This document shows positions 29,506-39,000 of a stretch of DNA of 42,866 bases, one piece after another. The notes beneath the pieces are model-generated. The model did not search any database. It was not told the DNA's origin and saw only the letters and a program-made list of their open reading frames with translations. The stretch is taken from the NCBI GenBank assembly GCA_904419385.1, contig CAJFRI010000004.1, forward strand, positions 1-42,866, given 5' to 3'. Position 1 is the stretch's first letter. Every line of letters begins with the position of its first letter. Origin of the DNA: Candidatus Heteroscillospira lomanii. Lineage in GTDB: Bacteria > Bacillota > Clostridia > Oscillospirales > Oscillospiraceae. The position numbers and the translations under genes were made by a program.

Positions 29506-29556
29506 GGGGCGGGTAAGTACTTTTGAAAAAATGTTCATAATTTTGCCTGCCGGCTC

Positions 29557-29586
29557 TTGACAGGGGGAACAAAGCAAGAATGGTAT
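29557..29586 (+). promoter_or_regulatory. Possible promoter of the lipoprotein pair
   Basis: A perfect TTGACA at 29557-29562 with a poor -10 (TGGTAT, 29581-29586) at an 18-base spacing, 42 bases before the first lipoprotein gene. The weak -10 suggests low or activated expression. Confidence 0.4.
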
Positions 29587-29627
29587 TCGTCATAAAAGCA
29601 CATACATTGTGAAAAGGGGAGGATGAG

Positions 29628-30533
29628 ATGAAGAGGGCATGCGTTGTGCTGCTGGCTCTCGCCGTGCTCGCGGGCTGCGCCCCTGCGGCGCCGGTTCCGA
29701 CACCGGAGCCCACGCCGGAGACGACTCCGGAGGCGGAGTTTTATTTCACGCGGGAGAATTTCCCGGTGCTCGACGGGTCGACCTCCATGGTCCCGCTGGC
29801 GGAGGCCGCGGCCGCCGTCCTGCTCGGCGAGGACGATGCGTCCGACCTCATCAGTTTCAACCGAACGAGCCAGTCGTTCCGCAACCTGGCGAACGGGAAC
29901 TGCGATGCGCTCGTCGTGGCCGAACCGGCGGAAAACGTGTTTACTGAGCTGAGCGACATGGGGTTTGAATACGACATGGCAAAGATACTGAACGATGCGC
30001 TCATCTTCGTCGTGAGCGAGGACAATCCCGTGGACAGCCTCACGGCCGGACAGGTGCGCGGGATATACTCAGGCGAGATAACGAACTGGTCCGAGGTCGG
30101 CGGCGACGATGTGGAGATAGTGCCGTTCCAGCGCAACGCCGAGGCCGGTTCTCAGGCGGCAATGCTGCGCGTCGTCATGGACGGCACGCCGATGATGGAG
30201 CCGCCCGAGGACTATGTCATCGACAGCATGGGCGGCCTGATGGAGTCCGTGCGCAATTTCGACGGGTCGGCCGGTGCGATAGGCTACAGCGTCTACTACT
30301 ACGCAAACGACATGCGTATGGCAGAGGGGCTGAAGATCATCTCCGTCGACGGCGTCGCCCCGTCGGACGAGAGCATCGCGGCCGGGGAGTATCCCTTCCT
30401 TGTGCCGGGATATGCCGTCGTCGCGCACAGCGAACCCGCCGGCAGCCCCGCGCGCATATTCTGGGACTGGCTCCAGAGCGAGGAGGGGCAGTATCTCATC
30501 GCAGAGATGGGCTATGTGCCCGCTGCGGGGTGA
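29628..30533 (+). CDS. PstS-like substrate-binding lipoprotein (orphan)
   Basis: A 301-residue lipoprotein: signal MKRACVVLLALAVLAGC with lipid site Cys17, a Pro/Thr/Glu linker (TPEPTPETTPEAE), then a type II periplasmic-binding-protein fold. It aligns with PstS along its length: DGSTSMVP for NGSTSM, GEITNWSEVGG, and VDGVAPSDESIAAGEY for VNGVAPSEDTVKDGSY. The ligand loop differs: PstS has RENGSGTR, here RNAEAGSQ, with Ser to Ala and the final Arg lost, so phosphate may not be the ligand. GGGGAGG lies five bases before the ATG. No permease or ATPase genes are adjacent; the next gene encodes a second lipoprotein with a near-identical signal sequence. Confidence 0.85.
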   Translation: MKRACVVLLALAVLAGCAPAAPVPTPEPTPETTPEAEFYFTRENFPVLDGSTSMVPLAEAAAAVLLGEDDASDLISFNRTSQSFRNLANGNCDALVVAEPAENVFTELSDMGFEYDMAKILNDALIFVVSEDNPVDSLTAGQVRGIYSGEITNWSEVGGDDVEIVPFQRNAEAGSQAAMLRVVMDGTPMMEPPEDYVIDSMGGLMESVRNFDGSAGAIGYSVYYYANDMRMAEGLKIISVDGVAPSDESIAAGEYPFLVPGYAVVAHSEPAGSPARIFWDWLQSEEGQYLIAEMGYVPAAG

Positions 30534-30537
30534 CGGC

Positions 30538-32085
30538 ATGAAGAAAAAGCTTTTGCTTCTGGCATCGGCGCTGGCCGTGCTCGCAGGCTGCGCCCCTGCT
30601 GCTCCGACTCCGACGCCGGAGCCGGCACAGACGGCAGCGCCGCAGTTTTCCGAGCCGAGCGGCGTATACGCCGACTGGTCTAAGCTGCACGGCTATGAGC
30701 CGCCCGCTGAGATAGGCACGCGCCTGTCGCCCGGGCCGCTCACGGAGATAGAGCCGTCCGACGATTACGGCCTGCTCATCCCCTACGCCGGTGAGGCCGT
30801 GTATACGAGCGACGGATGGGCGAGCCAGTATGTGGCCCAGTACTATAAATATGGGATGGTGACCAGCGGCGGCTGCGTCGTGCTCGACCCGGTGCTCGAC
30901 TCGGCCTGGACCATAGAGGGCGAGCGCGGCAGCGTCTACGTTCTCGAAAAGAGAGGGGACGAAGGCTCCGTCAAAGCCGTATGCGCGCTCGACGGGAGCT
31001 GGTGCACCGGATTCGACTATGAGAGCGTGAGCATGACCGGCGACGGTTATCTCTGCCTGCTCAATCTCAGCTGGGACGACAGCGGCGCTCCGGACCCGGA
31101 GGGGCTCGCGAAAGGCTGCATCATGGATCTCGAGGGCGATGTCGTCTTCCGCCTCTCAGAGATGCAGCCCGACGGCCGTCTCGACGGGGATGCCAACATG
31201 CTCCAGAGCCTTGCGATGAACATGAGCGGCGGCCGAAGCCTGGCGCAGCTCAAGGACGGCAATGTTGCCTTCATGGGGCTCGACGGCGGCATACTCGACG
31301 CGGGATACGACAACGGCGAATTCCTGAGCGCCTTTCAGTTCGACGGCGGCACGGCTTTTGTCAAGGACATCGCCACCGGGCTGTGGGGCGTCATAGACAC
31401 AGACGGCGGCTGGGTCTGCGAGCCGGTTTACGCCGAGGTGTATTACCAGACGGGCATGTACTCCGCACTCACCACCGACGGGCGCGGGGTGCTCATCGAC
31501 GGCTCCGGACAGCAGCTCTGGCCGGGCGTCACCGCGGAGCTCACACGGTCGTATATAAAGCTCGAGAACGGCTTCATGTCCGCCGATTACAACACCTATC
31601 CTCCCGTATACGCCGGGAGCGACGGCGGCGCGCTGCCGTCGGGGAACTATTTCTGGTGCCCGCCCGGTTCCGGAGCGGCGCTGCTCTGCGGGGATGAGGG
31701 GGAGTACTACTCCTATGACGGCGCGTCCCTCACGCCGCTCCCGTACATACCGCCCGGCAGCGTGGGTTCTGTTTGGGACGACGTGATAGTTGCCTCTCAG
31801 GACGGAAAAGTCTATTTATTCGACTTCGAGGGCAGCGAGCTCCTGTCTCAGGAGGGAAACTACGCCACAGTAAGCAGAGACGCCGTGACCGGCGAGCTGT
31901 ATTTCCTTAACTACAAGGCAAACGGCTCGGTCGCGGTCACCTCCATGGACGGCAGGGAGATACACGGCGGCACGGGCATGACCATAGCGGGCGGCTATGT
32001 GAACGCCGTCGGCGCGGCGAGCTCCGCCGTCGTCGACATGGACGGCACCTGCGTGTTCCGCACGGCCCTAGACATGGGAGACTGA
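30538..32085 (+). CDS. WG-repeat-type lipoprotein
   Basis: A 515-residue secreted lipoprotein, starting at ATG 30538, four bases after the previous stop. The signal MKKKLLLLASALAVLAGC and the following APAAPTPTPEP tract nearly copy those of the upstream gene, also at the DNA level. The mature part is a string of beta-strand repeats; GLWGVIDTDGGWVCEPVY (about 281-298) is a clear WG (KWG) repeat and others are degenerate (FMGLDGGILDAGYDNGEF, GVLIDGSGQQLWPG). Such repeats form beta-propeller- or solenoid-like surfaces; their function is generally unknown. It ends at a strong terminator and is probably co-transcribed with the PstS-like gene. The ORF track start at 30400 lies inside the upstream gene and is rejected. 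Confidence 0.82.
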   Translation: MKKKLLLLASALAVLAGCAPAAPTPTPEPAQTAAPQFSEPSGVYADWSKLHGYEPPAEIGTRLSPGPLTEIEPSDDYGLLIPYAGEAVYTSDGWASQYVAQYYKYGMVTSGGCVVLDPVLDSAWTIEGERGSVYVLEKRGDEGSVKAVCALDGSWCTGFDYESVSMTGDGYLCLLNLSWDDSGAPDPEGLAKGCIMDLEGDVVFRLSEMQPDGRLDGDANMLQSLAMNMSGGRSLAQLKDGNVAFMGLDGGILDAGYDNGEFLSAFQFDGGTAFVKDIATGLWGVIDTDGGWVCEPVYAEVYYQTGMYSALTTDGRGVLIDGSGQQLWPGVTAELTRSYIKLENGFMSADYNTYPPVYAGSDGGALPSGNYFWCPPGSGAALLCGDEGEYYSYDGASLTPLPYIPPGSVGSVWDDVIVASQDGKVYLFDFEGSELLSQEGNYATVSRDAVTGELYFLNYKANGSVAVTSMDGREIHGGTGMTIAGGYVNAVGAASSAVVDMDGTCVFRTALDMGD

Positions 32086-32096
32086 TATAAGAAAAC

Positions 32097-32129
32097 AGCC
32101 GGAGGACCTGATCCTCCGGCTGCTTTTTT
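32097..32129. terminator. Terminator after the lipoprotein pair
   Basis: AGCCGGAGGA pairs with TCCTCCGGCT around five bases, followed by GCTTTTTT on the plus strand. On the minus strand, where the gamma-carbonic-anhydrase-like gene converges, GTTTTC follows, so it may work in both directions. Confidence 0.88.
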
Positions 32130-32133
32130 ATGC

Positions 32134-32625
32134 TCACTTGTTCGGAAACGCCTCGCGCGCCTCGTCTATATAGCGCCCGGCGACGCCCAGGTGGAACTCG
32201 CGCTCCTCCTCGGTGGTCTCGCGCCTGACGCGTGCCGGTATGCCCATGACGAGGCTGCCGTCCGGCACGACCATGCCCTCCGTGACTATGGCTCCGGCCG
32301 CGACTATGCACCCGCTGCCGACGACGGCCCCGTCCATGATGATGGAGCCCATGCCTATGAGCGTCCCGTCGCCGACGGTGCAGCCGTGCACTATCGCGTT
32401 GTGGCCGATGGTCACGCGGCGGCCGATCTTCAGCGGTATTCCGCAGCTCACATGCAGCACGCAGTTGTCCTGCACGTTCGTGCCCTCGCCTATCTCAATC
32501 GACTCAACATCGCCGCGGATGACGGCGTTGTACCACACGTTCACGTTCTCGGCGAGCTTCACGTCGCCGATGACGACGGCTCCGGGCGCGATGAGCGCGC
32601 TTTTATCTATCTGAGGTTCTTTCAT
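32134..32625 (-). CDS. Gamma-carbonic-anhydrase-like hexapeptide-repeat protein
   Basis: A left-handed beta-helix protein of 163 residues, starting at ATG 32625 behind ACGGAG. The hexapeptide repeats (IAPGAVVIGDV, IGEGTNVQDN, VGDGTLIGMGS, VGSGCIVAAGA) form the trimeric prism. His58, His75 and His80 keep the spacing of the three zinc/iron ligands in gamma-carbonic anhydrases and relatives such as YrdA and PaaY. Hydration of CO2 is possible, but many family members have no measured activity. The C-terminal helix (EEEREFHLGVAGRYIDEAREAF) is typical. It is divergent from addB with overlapping promoters. Confidence 0.9.
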   Translation of the reverse strand: MKEPQIDKSALIAPGAVVIGDVKLAENVNVWYNAVIRGDVESIEIGEGTNVQDNCVLHVSCGIPLKIGRRVTIGHNAIVHGCTVGDGTLIGMGSIIMDGAVVGSGCIVAAGAIVTEGMVVPDGSLVMGIPARVRRETTEEEREFHLGVAGRYIDEAREAFPNK

Positions 32626-32656
32626 TGTATCACTCCGTTTCTTTGGGGATGGAGCA

Positions 32657-32685
32657 AGTATAACACGGCGCGTTGATATGGTCAA
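32657..32685 (-). promoter_or_regulatory. Promoter of the gamma-carbonic-anhydrase-like gene
   Basis: On the minus strand TTGACC, a 17-base spacer and TATACT. Its -35 box overlaps the spacer of the addB promoter on the other strand. Confidence 0.72.
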
Positions 32686-32701
32686 CGCATTGTGGTATCA
32701 T
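32673..32701 (+). promoter_or_regulatory. Promoter of addB-addA
   Basis: TTGATA (32673-32678), a 17-base spacer and TATCAT (32696-32701), 28 bases before addB. The two face-to-face -35 boxes form the palindrome GTTGA-tatgg-TCAAC, so the two promoters cannot easily be used at once. Confidence 0.72.
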
Positions 32702-32729
32702 GGATATAACCATTTACCGGAGGATGTTT

Positions 32730-35700
32730 ATGCTGAGACTGATATACGGCATGGCCAAGAGCGGCAAGACAGGGATGGTCATGCGCGAGATAAACTCCCT
32801 CGCGCTCTCCGGCGCGCGGGACATAAAGCTGATAGTCCCGGAGCAGTACAGCCACGAGGCCGAGCGCGAGCTATGCGCCGCCTGCGGCGACTCGATGAGC
32901 CTGCACGCCGAGGTACTGAGCTTCACGCGGCTGTCGCGCCGCATATGCGACATGCTCGGCTCGTCGCGCCGGTTCATGAGCGCGAGCGCCAGGGCGCTCG
33001 TGCTTGCCCGCGCACTCGACGCCGTGGGAGCGCGGCTGAAAGTGTTCGCCGCCGCGCGCCGGTCGGACGACATGCAGCGCGCCCTGCTCGCCGCCGTGAC
33101 CGAGCTGAAGCTCGCGAACGTCACGCCCGAGCGCCTCGATGAGGAGGCGCAGCGCGGCTCGGAGCCGCTTTATGACAAGCTCGGCGACCTCGCCGTGATA
33201 CTCGGCGCATACGACGCCATGGCGCAGCGCGGCGAGCTCGACCCCGCCGACAGGCTCACGGCGCTCGCCCGCTCGATAGACGGGGCGCCGCAGCTTGAGC
33301 TCGGCGACTATTTCATCGACGGCTTCACCGATTTCACCGCGGCCGAGCGCGAGGTCATCCGCTCGCTCGCGCGCCGCTGCCGCTCGCTGACGCTGTGCCT
33401 CACGCTGGACTCGCCGTCCGGCGGCAGCGAGGTGTTCGACAGCCCGCGCCGTACTGCCGCCTGGTTCGGCAGGCTCGCCTCCGAGCGCGGAGAGCAGCTT
33501 GGGACGGTGCATGCGGAGAGGGAACCGTCCTCGCCGGCCGCCGTGCTCTCGCGCTGGCTTTTCGATTATACCGGTGAGAAGTTCGAGGCGGACGGGCGCG
33601 TGGTGCTGAAAGTCTGTCCGGATATCGAGAGCGAGTGCGCCGCCGCGGCGGCGAGAGCGCGCTCACTCGCCATGTCGGGCGCGCGCTGGCGCGACATCGC
33701 CGTCGCCGTGCGCGGGTTCGAGAGCTGCCGCGCCGCGCTCACCCAGGCTTTCGCCGAGTTCGGCGTGCCGCTCTACATAGCCGCGCGCAGCGACGTCATG
33801 CAGAAGCCGCTGCCGCTGATGATAAGCTCGGCCCTCGAGGCGGTGTGCGGCGGGTTTGAGTATGAGGACATGTTCGCCTGCTTCAAGACGGGACTCGCCG
33901 GGCTCAGCACGGATGAGACCGACAAGCTCGAGAACTACTGCATAACCTGGTCGGTGCGCGGGACGATGTGGCTGCGCGAGTGGACGATGCACCCGGACGG
34001 GTACAGCGCCCGCTTCGACGAGGACGCGAGGGCGCGCCTCGACGAGATAAACGCGCTGCGCGCGCGGGCGATAGCCCCGTTCGCGGAGCTGTACGAGCGC
34101 TCGCGCACGGAGACGACGGCGGCCGGACAGGCCGCGGCCCTCGCCGGGTTTTTCGAGGGCATAAGACTGCCGGAGAGCCTCGAGCGCCGCGCCGCCGCGC
34201 TGACGGAGCGGGGAGATGCCGCCTCCGCGGCGGAATACTCCCAGCTCTGGGACATGGCGGTCGACTCGCTGGAGCAGGCCGCCGCCGCGCTCGGCGGCGC
34301 GGAGATGACGCTCGAGGAGTTCGGCCGGCTGTACCGGCTCATGCTCTCGCAGAGCGACGTCGGCACGATACCGGTCTCGCTCGACAGCGTATCCGCCGGC
34401 GAGATGGACAGGATGCGCCGCCGCAACATAAAACACCTTATTATTATTGGAGCCTCCGACCAGCGCATACCGCAGGTTTCGGAGCCGGGCGGGGTGTTCT
34501 CCGCGGACGAGCGCCGTGTGCTGCACGAGCTGGGGCTCGACCTCGGCACGACGGCCGACATGGAGCTTGCGCGTGAGTTCAACCTGATATACAACTGCTT
34601 GTCCCTGCCGTCGGAGAGCATATATATGAGCTACAGCCCGCACGGCGCCGACGGCGCGGAGGCGAGGCCGTCTTTCGTCATGCTCAGGGCGCAGGCCCTC
34701 TTCGGGCTGGAGATAGACAGGGCCGATATGGACCTCGCGCGCATATGCGCTCCGGAACCCGCCTGGCTGCTCGCGGCGGAGGCGCTGAGGTCGCCGGGGC
34801 GGGTGAGAGACTCGGCCCTCGAGTATTTCCGCAAGGCGGGGGCCGCCCGGCGGCTCGATGACCTGCGCGCTGCCGCCTCGGCCATGCGCGGGAGGCTCTC
34901 ACCGGAGGCGGTGCGCTCGCTCTACGGCGAGAAAATAAGGCTCTCGGCCAGCCGGGCCGACAGCTTTGCCTCATGCCGCTTCAAGTTTTTCATGCAGTTC
35001 GGGCTCAAGGCAAAGCCGCGCCGGGCAGCGGGGTTCAATCCGCCCGAGATGGGCAGCTTCATGCACTATGTGCTCGAGAACGTCGCGCGCGACATAAGCC
35101 GCGACGGCCCGTTCCGCCTCGCGAAGCGCGAGCGGGTCGACGAGCTCTGCGGCGAGTATATCGGGCGGTATGTTCACGAGGAGCTGGGCGACATGAGAGA
35201 GAAGTCGAAGCGCTTCATCTATCTGTTCCAGCGCCTGAGCGAGAGCGTGCGCTCCGTCGTGTGGGACATGGTGGAGGAGCTGTCGCGCTCGGATTTTGCC
35301 CCGCTCGACTTCGAGCTGAGTTTTTCTCCGGACGGGGCCGGAGCCGTGGAGATCGACGAGTCGGCCGAGCTCACCGGCGTGGCCGACAGGGTCGACGGCT
35401 GGGTGTCCGGCGGCAAGCTGTATCTGCGCGTCATGGACTACAAGACGGGCAAAAAGAGCTTTGACCTCTCCGACGTGCTCTACGGGCGCGACCTGCAGAT
35501 GCTCATGTACCTCTTCGCTCTTGCCGACCGCGGCCGGGCGCGATACGGCATGGAGATCATCCCGGCCGGCGTGCTCTATGTCCCGGCGCGCGAGCCCATG
35601 GTCGCCGCCGACGGCGATCTGGACGACGGCGAGATCGCCTCGCTCAAGGCGAAGGAGCGCCGCCGCAGCGGCATCGTGCTCGATGATCCGGCGGTCATCG

Positions 35701-36035
35701 AGGCGATGGAGCACGGCGACGACACGCGCTACATCCCGGTGACTTTCAAAAAAGGCGTGCCGTCGGGCGACGCTCTGGTCAGCGCCGAGCAGCTCGGCTG
35801 CGTGTCGCGCTACGTCGAACTCACGCTGCGCGACCTTGCGCGTGAGCTGCGCCACGGCAGCATAGACGCCGACCCGTATTACCGCAGCCAGCAGGAGAAC
35901 GCCTGCCTCTGGTGCGACTATTTCGATGCCTGTTATTTCGACCCAAACCGCGACAGGCGCAACTATGCCACCAGGCTGAGGCCCGCCAGGGCCCTCGAGC
36001 TGATGGCGGAGAAGGAGGCGCGTGATGGCGATTGA
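32730..36035 (+). CDS. addB: Helicase-nuclease subunit AddB
   Basis: The AddB half of the AddAB enzyme, which processes double-strand DNA ends for RecA repair and recognises Chi. The product is 1101 residues from the second ATG (32730), six bases after GGAGG. The N-terminal ATP-binding loop is YGMAKSGKT (5-13). The helicase-like core has lost most motor motifs, as usual. The C-terminal RecB-type nuclease has the LRVMDYKTGKK motif (D903). The iron-sulphur cluster cysteines are C749 (ASCRFKFFM) and C1059, C1062, C1068 (CLWCDYFDAC). It overlaps addA by 11 bases. Confidence 0.95.
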   Translation: MLRLIYGMAKSGKTGMVMREINSLALSGARDIKLIVPEQYSHEAERELCAACGDSMSLHAEVLSFTRLSRRICDMLGSSRRFMSASARALVLARALDAVGARLKVFAAARRSDDMQRALLAAVTELKLANVTPERLDEEAQRGSEPLYDKLGDLAVILGAYDAMAQRGELDPADRLTALARSIDGAPQLELGDYFIDGFTDFTAAEREVIRSLARRCRSLTLCLTLDSPSGGSEVFDSPRRTAAWFGRLASERGEQLGTVHAEREPSSPAAVLSRWLFDYTGEKFEADGRVVLKVCPDIESECAAAAARARSLAMSGARWRDIAVAVRGFESCRAALTQAFAEFGVPLYIAARSDVMQKPLPLMISSALEAVCGGFEYEDMFACFKTGLAGLSTDETDKLENYCITWSVRGTMWLREWTMHPDGYSARFDEDARARLDEINALRARAIAPFAELYERSRTETTAAGQAAALAGFFEGIRLPESLERRAAALTERGDAASAAEYSQLWDMAVDSLEQAAAALGGAEMTLEEFGRLYRLMLSQSDVGTIPVSLDSVSAGEMDRMRRRNIKHLIIIGASDQRIPQVSEPGGVFSADERRVLHELGLDLGTTADMELAREFNLIYNCLSLPSESIYMSYSPHGADGAEARPSFVMLRAQALFGLEIDRADMDLARICAPEPAWLLAAEALRSPGRVRDSALEYFRKAGAARRLDDLRAAASAMRGRLSPEAVRSLYGEKIRLSASRADSFASCRFKFFMQFGLKAKPRRAAGFNPPEMGSFMHYVLENVARDISRDGPFRLAKRERVDELCGEYIGRYVHEELGDMREKSKRFIYLFQRLSESVRSVVWDMVEELSRSDFAPLDFELSFSPDGAGAVEIDESAELTGVADRVDGWVSGGKLYLRVMDYKTGKKSFDLSDVLYGRDLQMLMYLFALADRGRARYGMEIIPAGVLYVPAREPMVAADGDLDDGEIASLKAKERRRSGIVLDDPAVIEAMEHGDDTRYIPVTFKKGVPSGDALVSAEQLGCVSRYVELTLRDLARELRHGSIDADPYYRSQQENACLWCDYFDACYFDPNRDRRNYATRLRPARALELMAEKEARDGD

Positions 36036-39000
36036 ATTCACCCCGTCGCAGCGTGCGGCGATATACGACAGGGGACGCTCCGTGCTCGTCTCGGCGGCGG
36101 CCGGCAGCGGCAAGACCCGTGTGCTCACCGAGCGCCTGATGGCCTATGTCTCCGATGCGGACGACCCGAAAGATATAGACAGCTTCCTTATTATAACATA
36201 CACCCGTGCCGCCGCGGCCGAGCTGCGCGGGCGCATACTCTCCGAGCTCATGGCGCGCTCCGCCGCGGAGCCCGGCAACCGCCGCCTGCGCCGCCAGGCG
36301 AATCTATGCTGCCGCGCGCAGATAGGCACGATACACAGCTTCTGCACCCAGATCCTGCGCGAGAACGCCCACAGTGTGGGGCTCCCGCCGGACTTCCGCG
36401 TGCTCGACGGCGACAGAGCCGAGACCATGGCCGAGCGCTGCTGCGAGCAGGTGCTCGAAGAGGCCTACGATGCCATGCAGCCGGGATTCCGGGCGCTCGT
36501 CGACACGGTCGGCGCCGGGCGTGACGACTCACGCCTCGCGCGCATGGTCCTCACGCTGCATGACAAAATGCAGACCCACCCCGACCCGGCCCTCTGGGCG
36601 CGCGAGCAGGAAAAGGCCCTCTCGCCCGAGTGCGGCGACGCATCTGAGACCGTCTGGGGAGAGTACCTGCTCTCGAGAGCGGCCGATGCGGCAAACTACT
36701 GGGCGGCTGAGATGGACAAGCTCGTCGCCGCCATGGCAGCGCCCGGCCTGGAGAAGCTGCAAAAGGCCTATTCTGCGAGCATCGAGGACACGGCGCTCGC
36801 CCTGCGCGACCTGGCGCGCTCGGCCTCTGAGGGCTGGGACGAGCTGAGAGCGCGCCTGCCTGTGCCCTTTCCGCGGCTGGGAGCCCTGCGCGGCTCGCCT
36901 GACACAAAACTCTCCGACCACATAAAGGCGCGGCGCGACAGCTGCAAAAAGGCGATGGACAAGCTCGCAAAGCAGTTCTCCGCGCCGAGCAGCGAGCTGC
37001 TGCGGGCAATGCGCGCCATGGCGCCCGCGATGACGAGCCTGCTGGAGCTCACGCTCCGCTTTTCCGAGCGCTTCTCCGCCGAGAAGCGCAGGCGCGGCGG
37101 CGTGGATTTCTCCGATCTCGAGCATCTCGCGCTGAAGCTCCTCGTCTCGCCGGACGGCGAGCCGACCGAGCTCGCTCGGCGCGTGTCCGAGCGCTACACG
37201 GAGATAATGGTCGACGAATATCAGGATGTGAACGCCGTGCAGGACATGCTGTTCCGCGCGGTGTCGCGCGGAGGGCGCAACCTCTTCATGGTCGGCGACG
37301 TGAAGCAGTCGATCTACCGCTTCCGCCTGGCCGACCCGGGGATATTCCTCGGGAAATACCGCGCTTTCAGCCGGCTCGACTCAGCCGCCGCCGGGGAGAG
37401 CTGCCGCATACTCCTGCGCGAGAACTTCCGCTCGAGGGCCTGCGTGCTCGACGCGGCGAACCATGTGTTCTCGAACATCATGTCGCGCCGCCTCGGCGAG
37501 CTGGATTACGACGAGGAGGCGGCCCTGCGCTGCGGCGCGTCGTACTATCCGCCGGAGGGCGAGGCCCCAGCCGAGCTCTGCGTAATACCGGCGGACAACG
37601 GCGAGACTCCGGAGAGCACCTCCGCCGAGCCGCGCGCCGTGGCGAAGATGATACGTTCGCTCGTCGAGAGCGGCCTGATGATAAGCGACGGCCCGGCTCT
37701 GCGGCCGGTGCGCTGCGGCGACATAGCCATATTGCTGCGCTCGCCGGGCTCGGCCGGCGGGGACTATGCCTATGCGCTCGCAGAACAGGGAGTGCCGGTC
37801 GCGGCCGGGCGGGGCGAGCCGTTTTTTTCGTCCCCCGAGGTCTCCGCTCTCATAGCGCTGCTTGCCGTCACGGACAACCCGCGGCAGGACGTGCCGCTCA
37901 TATCGGTGCTGCGCTCGGCCTATTTCGGCTTCACAGCCAACGAGCTCGCCGCGATACGCGCCTGCGACAAGAGCGCGAGCTTCTATGACGCGCTCTGCCT
38001 GCGCGCCGCGAGCGACGCGAAATGCGCCGCTTTCCTCGATAAGCTCGGCGTTCTGCGCGCCGCCGCGCCGGACACCCCGACAGACGAGATGGTGCTGCTC
38101 GCGTGCCGCCTGTGCGATGCGTTTGCCGTCGCCGCGGCCATGCCCTCTGGCGGCGACAGACGCAGGAATATGATGCGCCTGCTGGAATACGCACGGCAGT
38201 TTGAGGAGGACGGCTTCCGCGGCCTGTTCCGCTTCGTCGCCATGCTGCGCCGCATGATGGAGCGGGGCGACGAGCCCGAGCTGCCCGGCGAGGGCGGGGA
38301 CAGCGTGTCCATAATGAGCATACACAAGTCCAAGGGGTTGGAGTTCCCCGTCGTGTTCCTGTGCGACACGGCGCGGCGCTTTAACCGGCAGGACGCCGCC
38401 CAGCCCGTCCTTATACACTCCGAGCTTGGCCTCGGTGCGAAATTCACCGACATAAAGCGAGGCATCGAGTACCCGACGCTCGCCCGCCGCGCCATTGCCG
38501 CAAAGATGAATGAGGAACTGCTCTCGGAGGAGATGCGCGTGCTCTATGTCGCGATGACGCGGGCAAAAGAGCGCCTGTTCATCACCTGCTCGCTCAAAGA
38601 CCCGAAAAAGACCATAAGCTCTCTCTGCTCCTATCTCGAGAGCCCGCTTCCGCCGCAGGAACTGGAGCAGGCGCAGTCCATGGCTCACTGGCTGATCAGC
38701 GCGGCACTGCTCGAACAGGATGTGCTGAAACTCAGGATCGTCGAGCCCGCCGGAGAAGACGAGGTTGCGGCCGAGCAGCCCGGCGCGGAGAGCCTGGCCG
38801 ACCCGGAGCTCACCGGCGAGATAGCGCGCGCTCTCGCCTTTGAGTACCCGCACGAGGCGGCGGTGCGCGCCCCGTCGAAGCTCACGGCCACCGAGCTCAA
38901 GGGTGCGTTCGAGCCTGACCCGGAGAGCGCGCCGCTTGCCTCGCCGGTGAGGAAGAGCGTGTTCCGCATGCCGGACTTCAGCGGCAGGGAACTGACCGGC

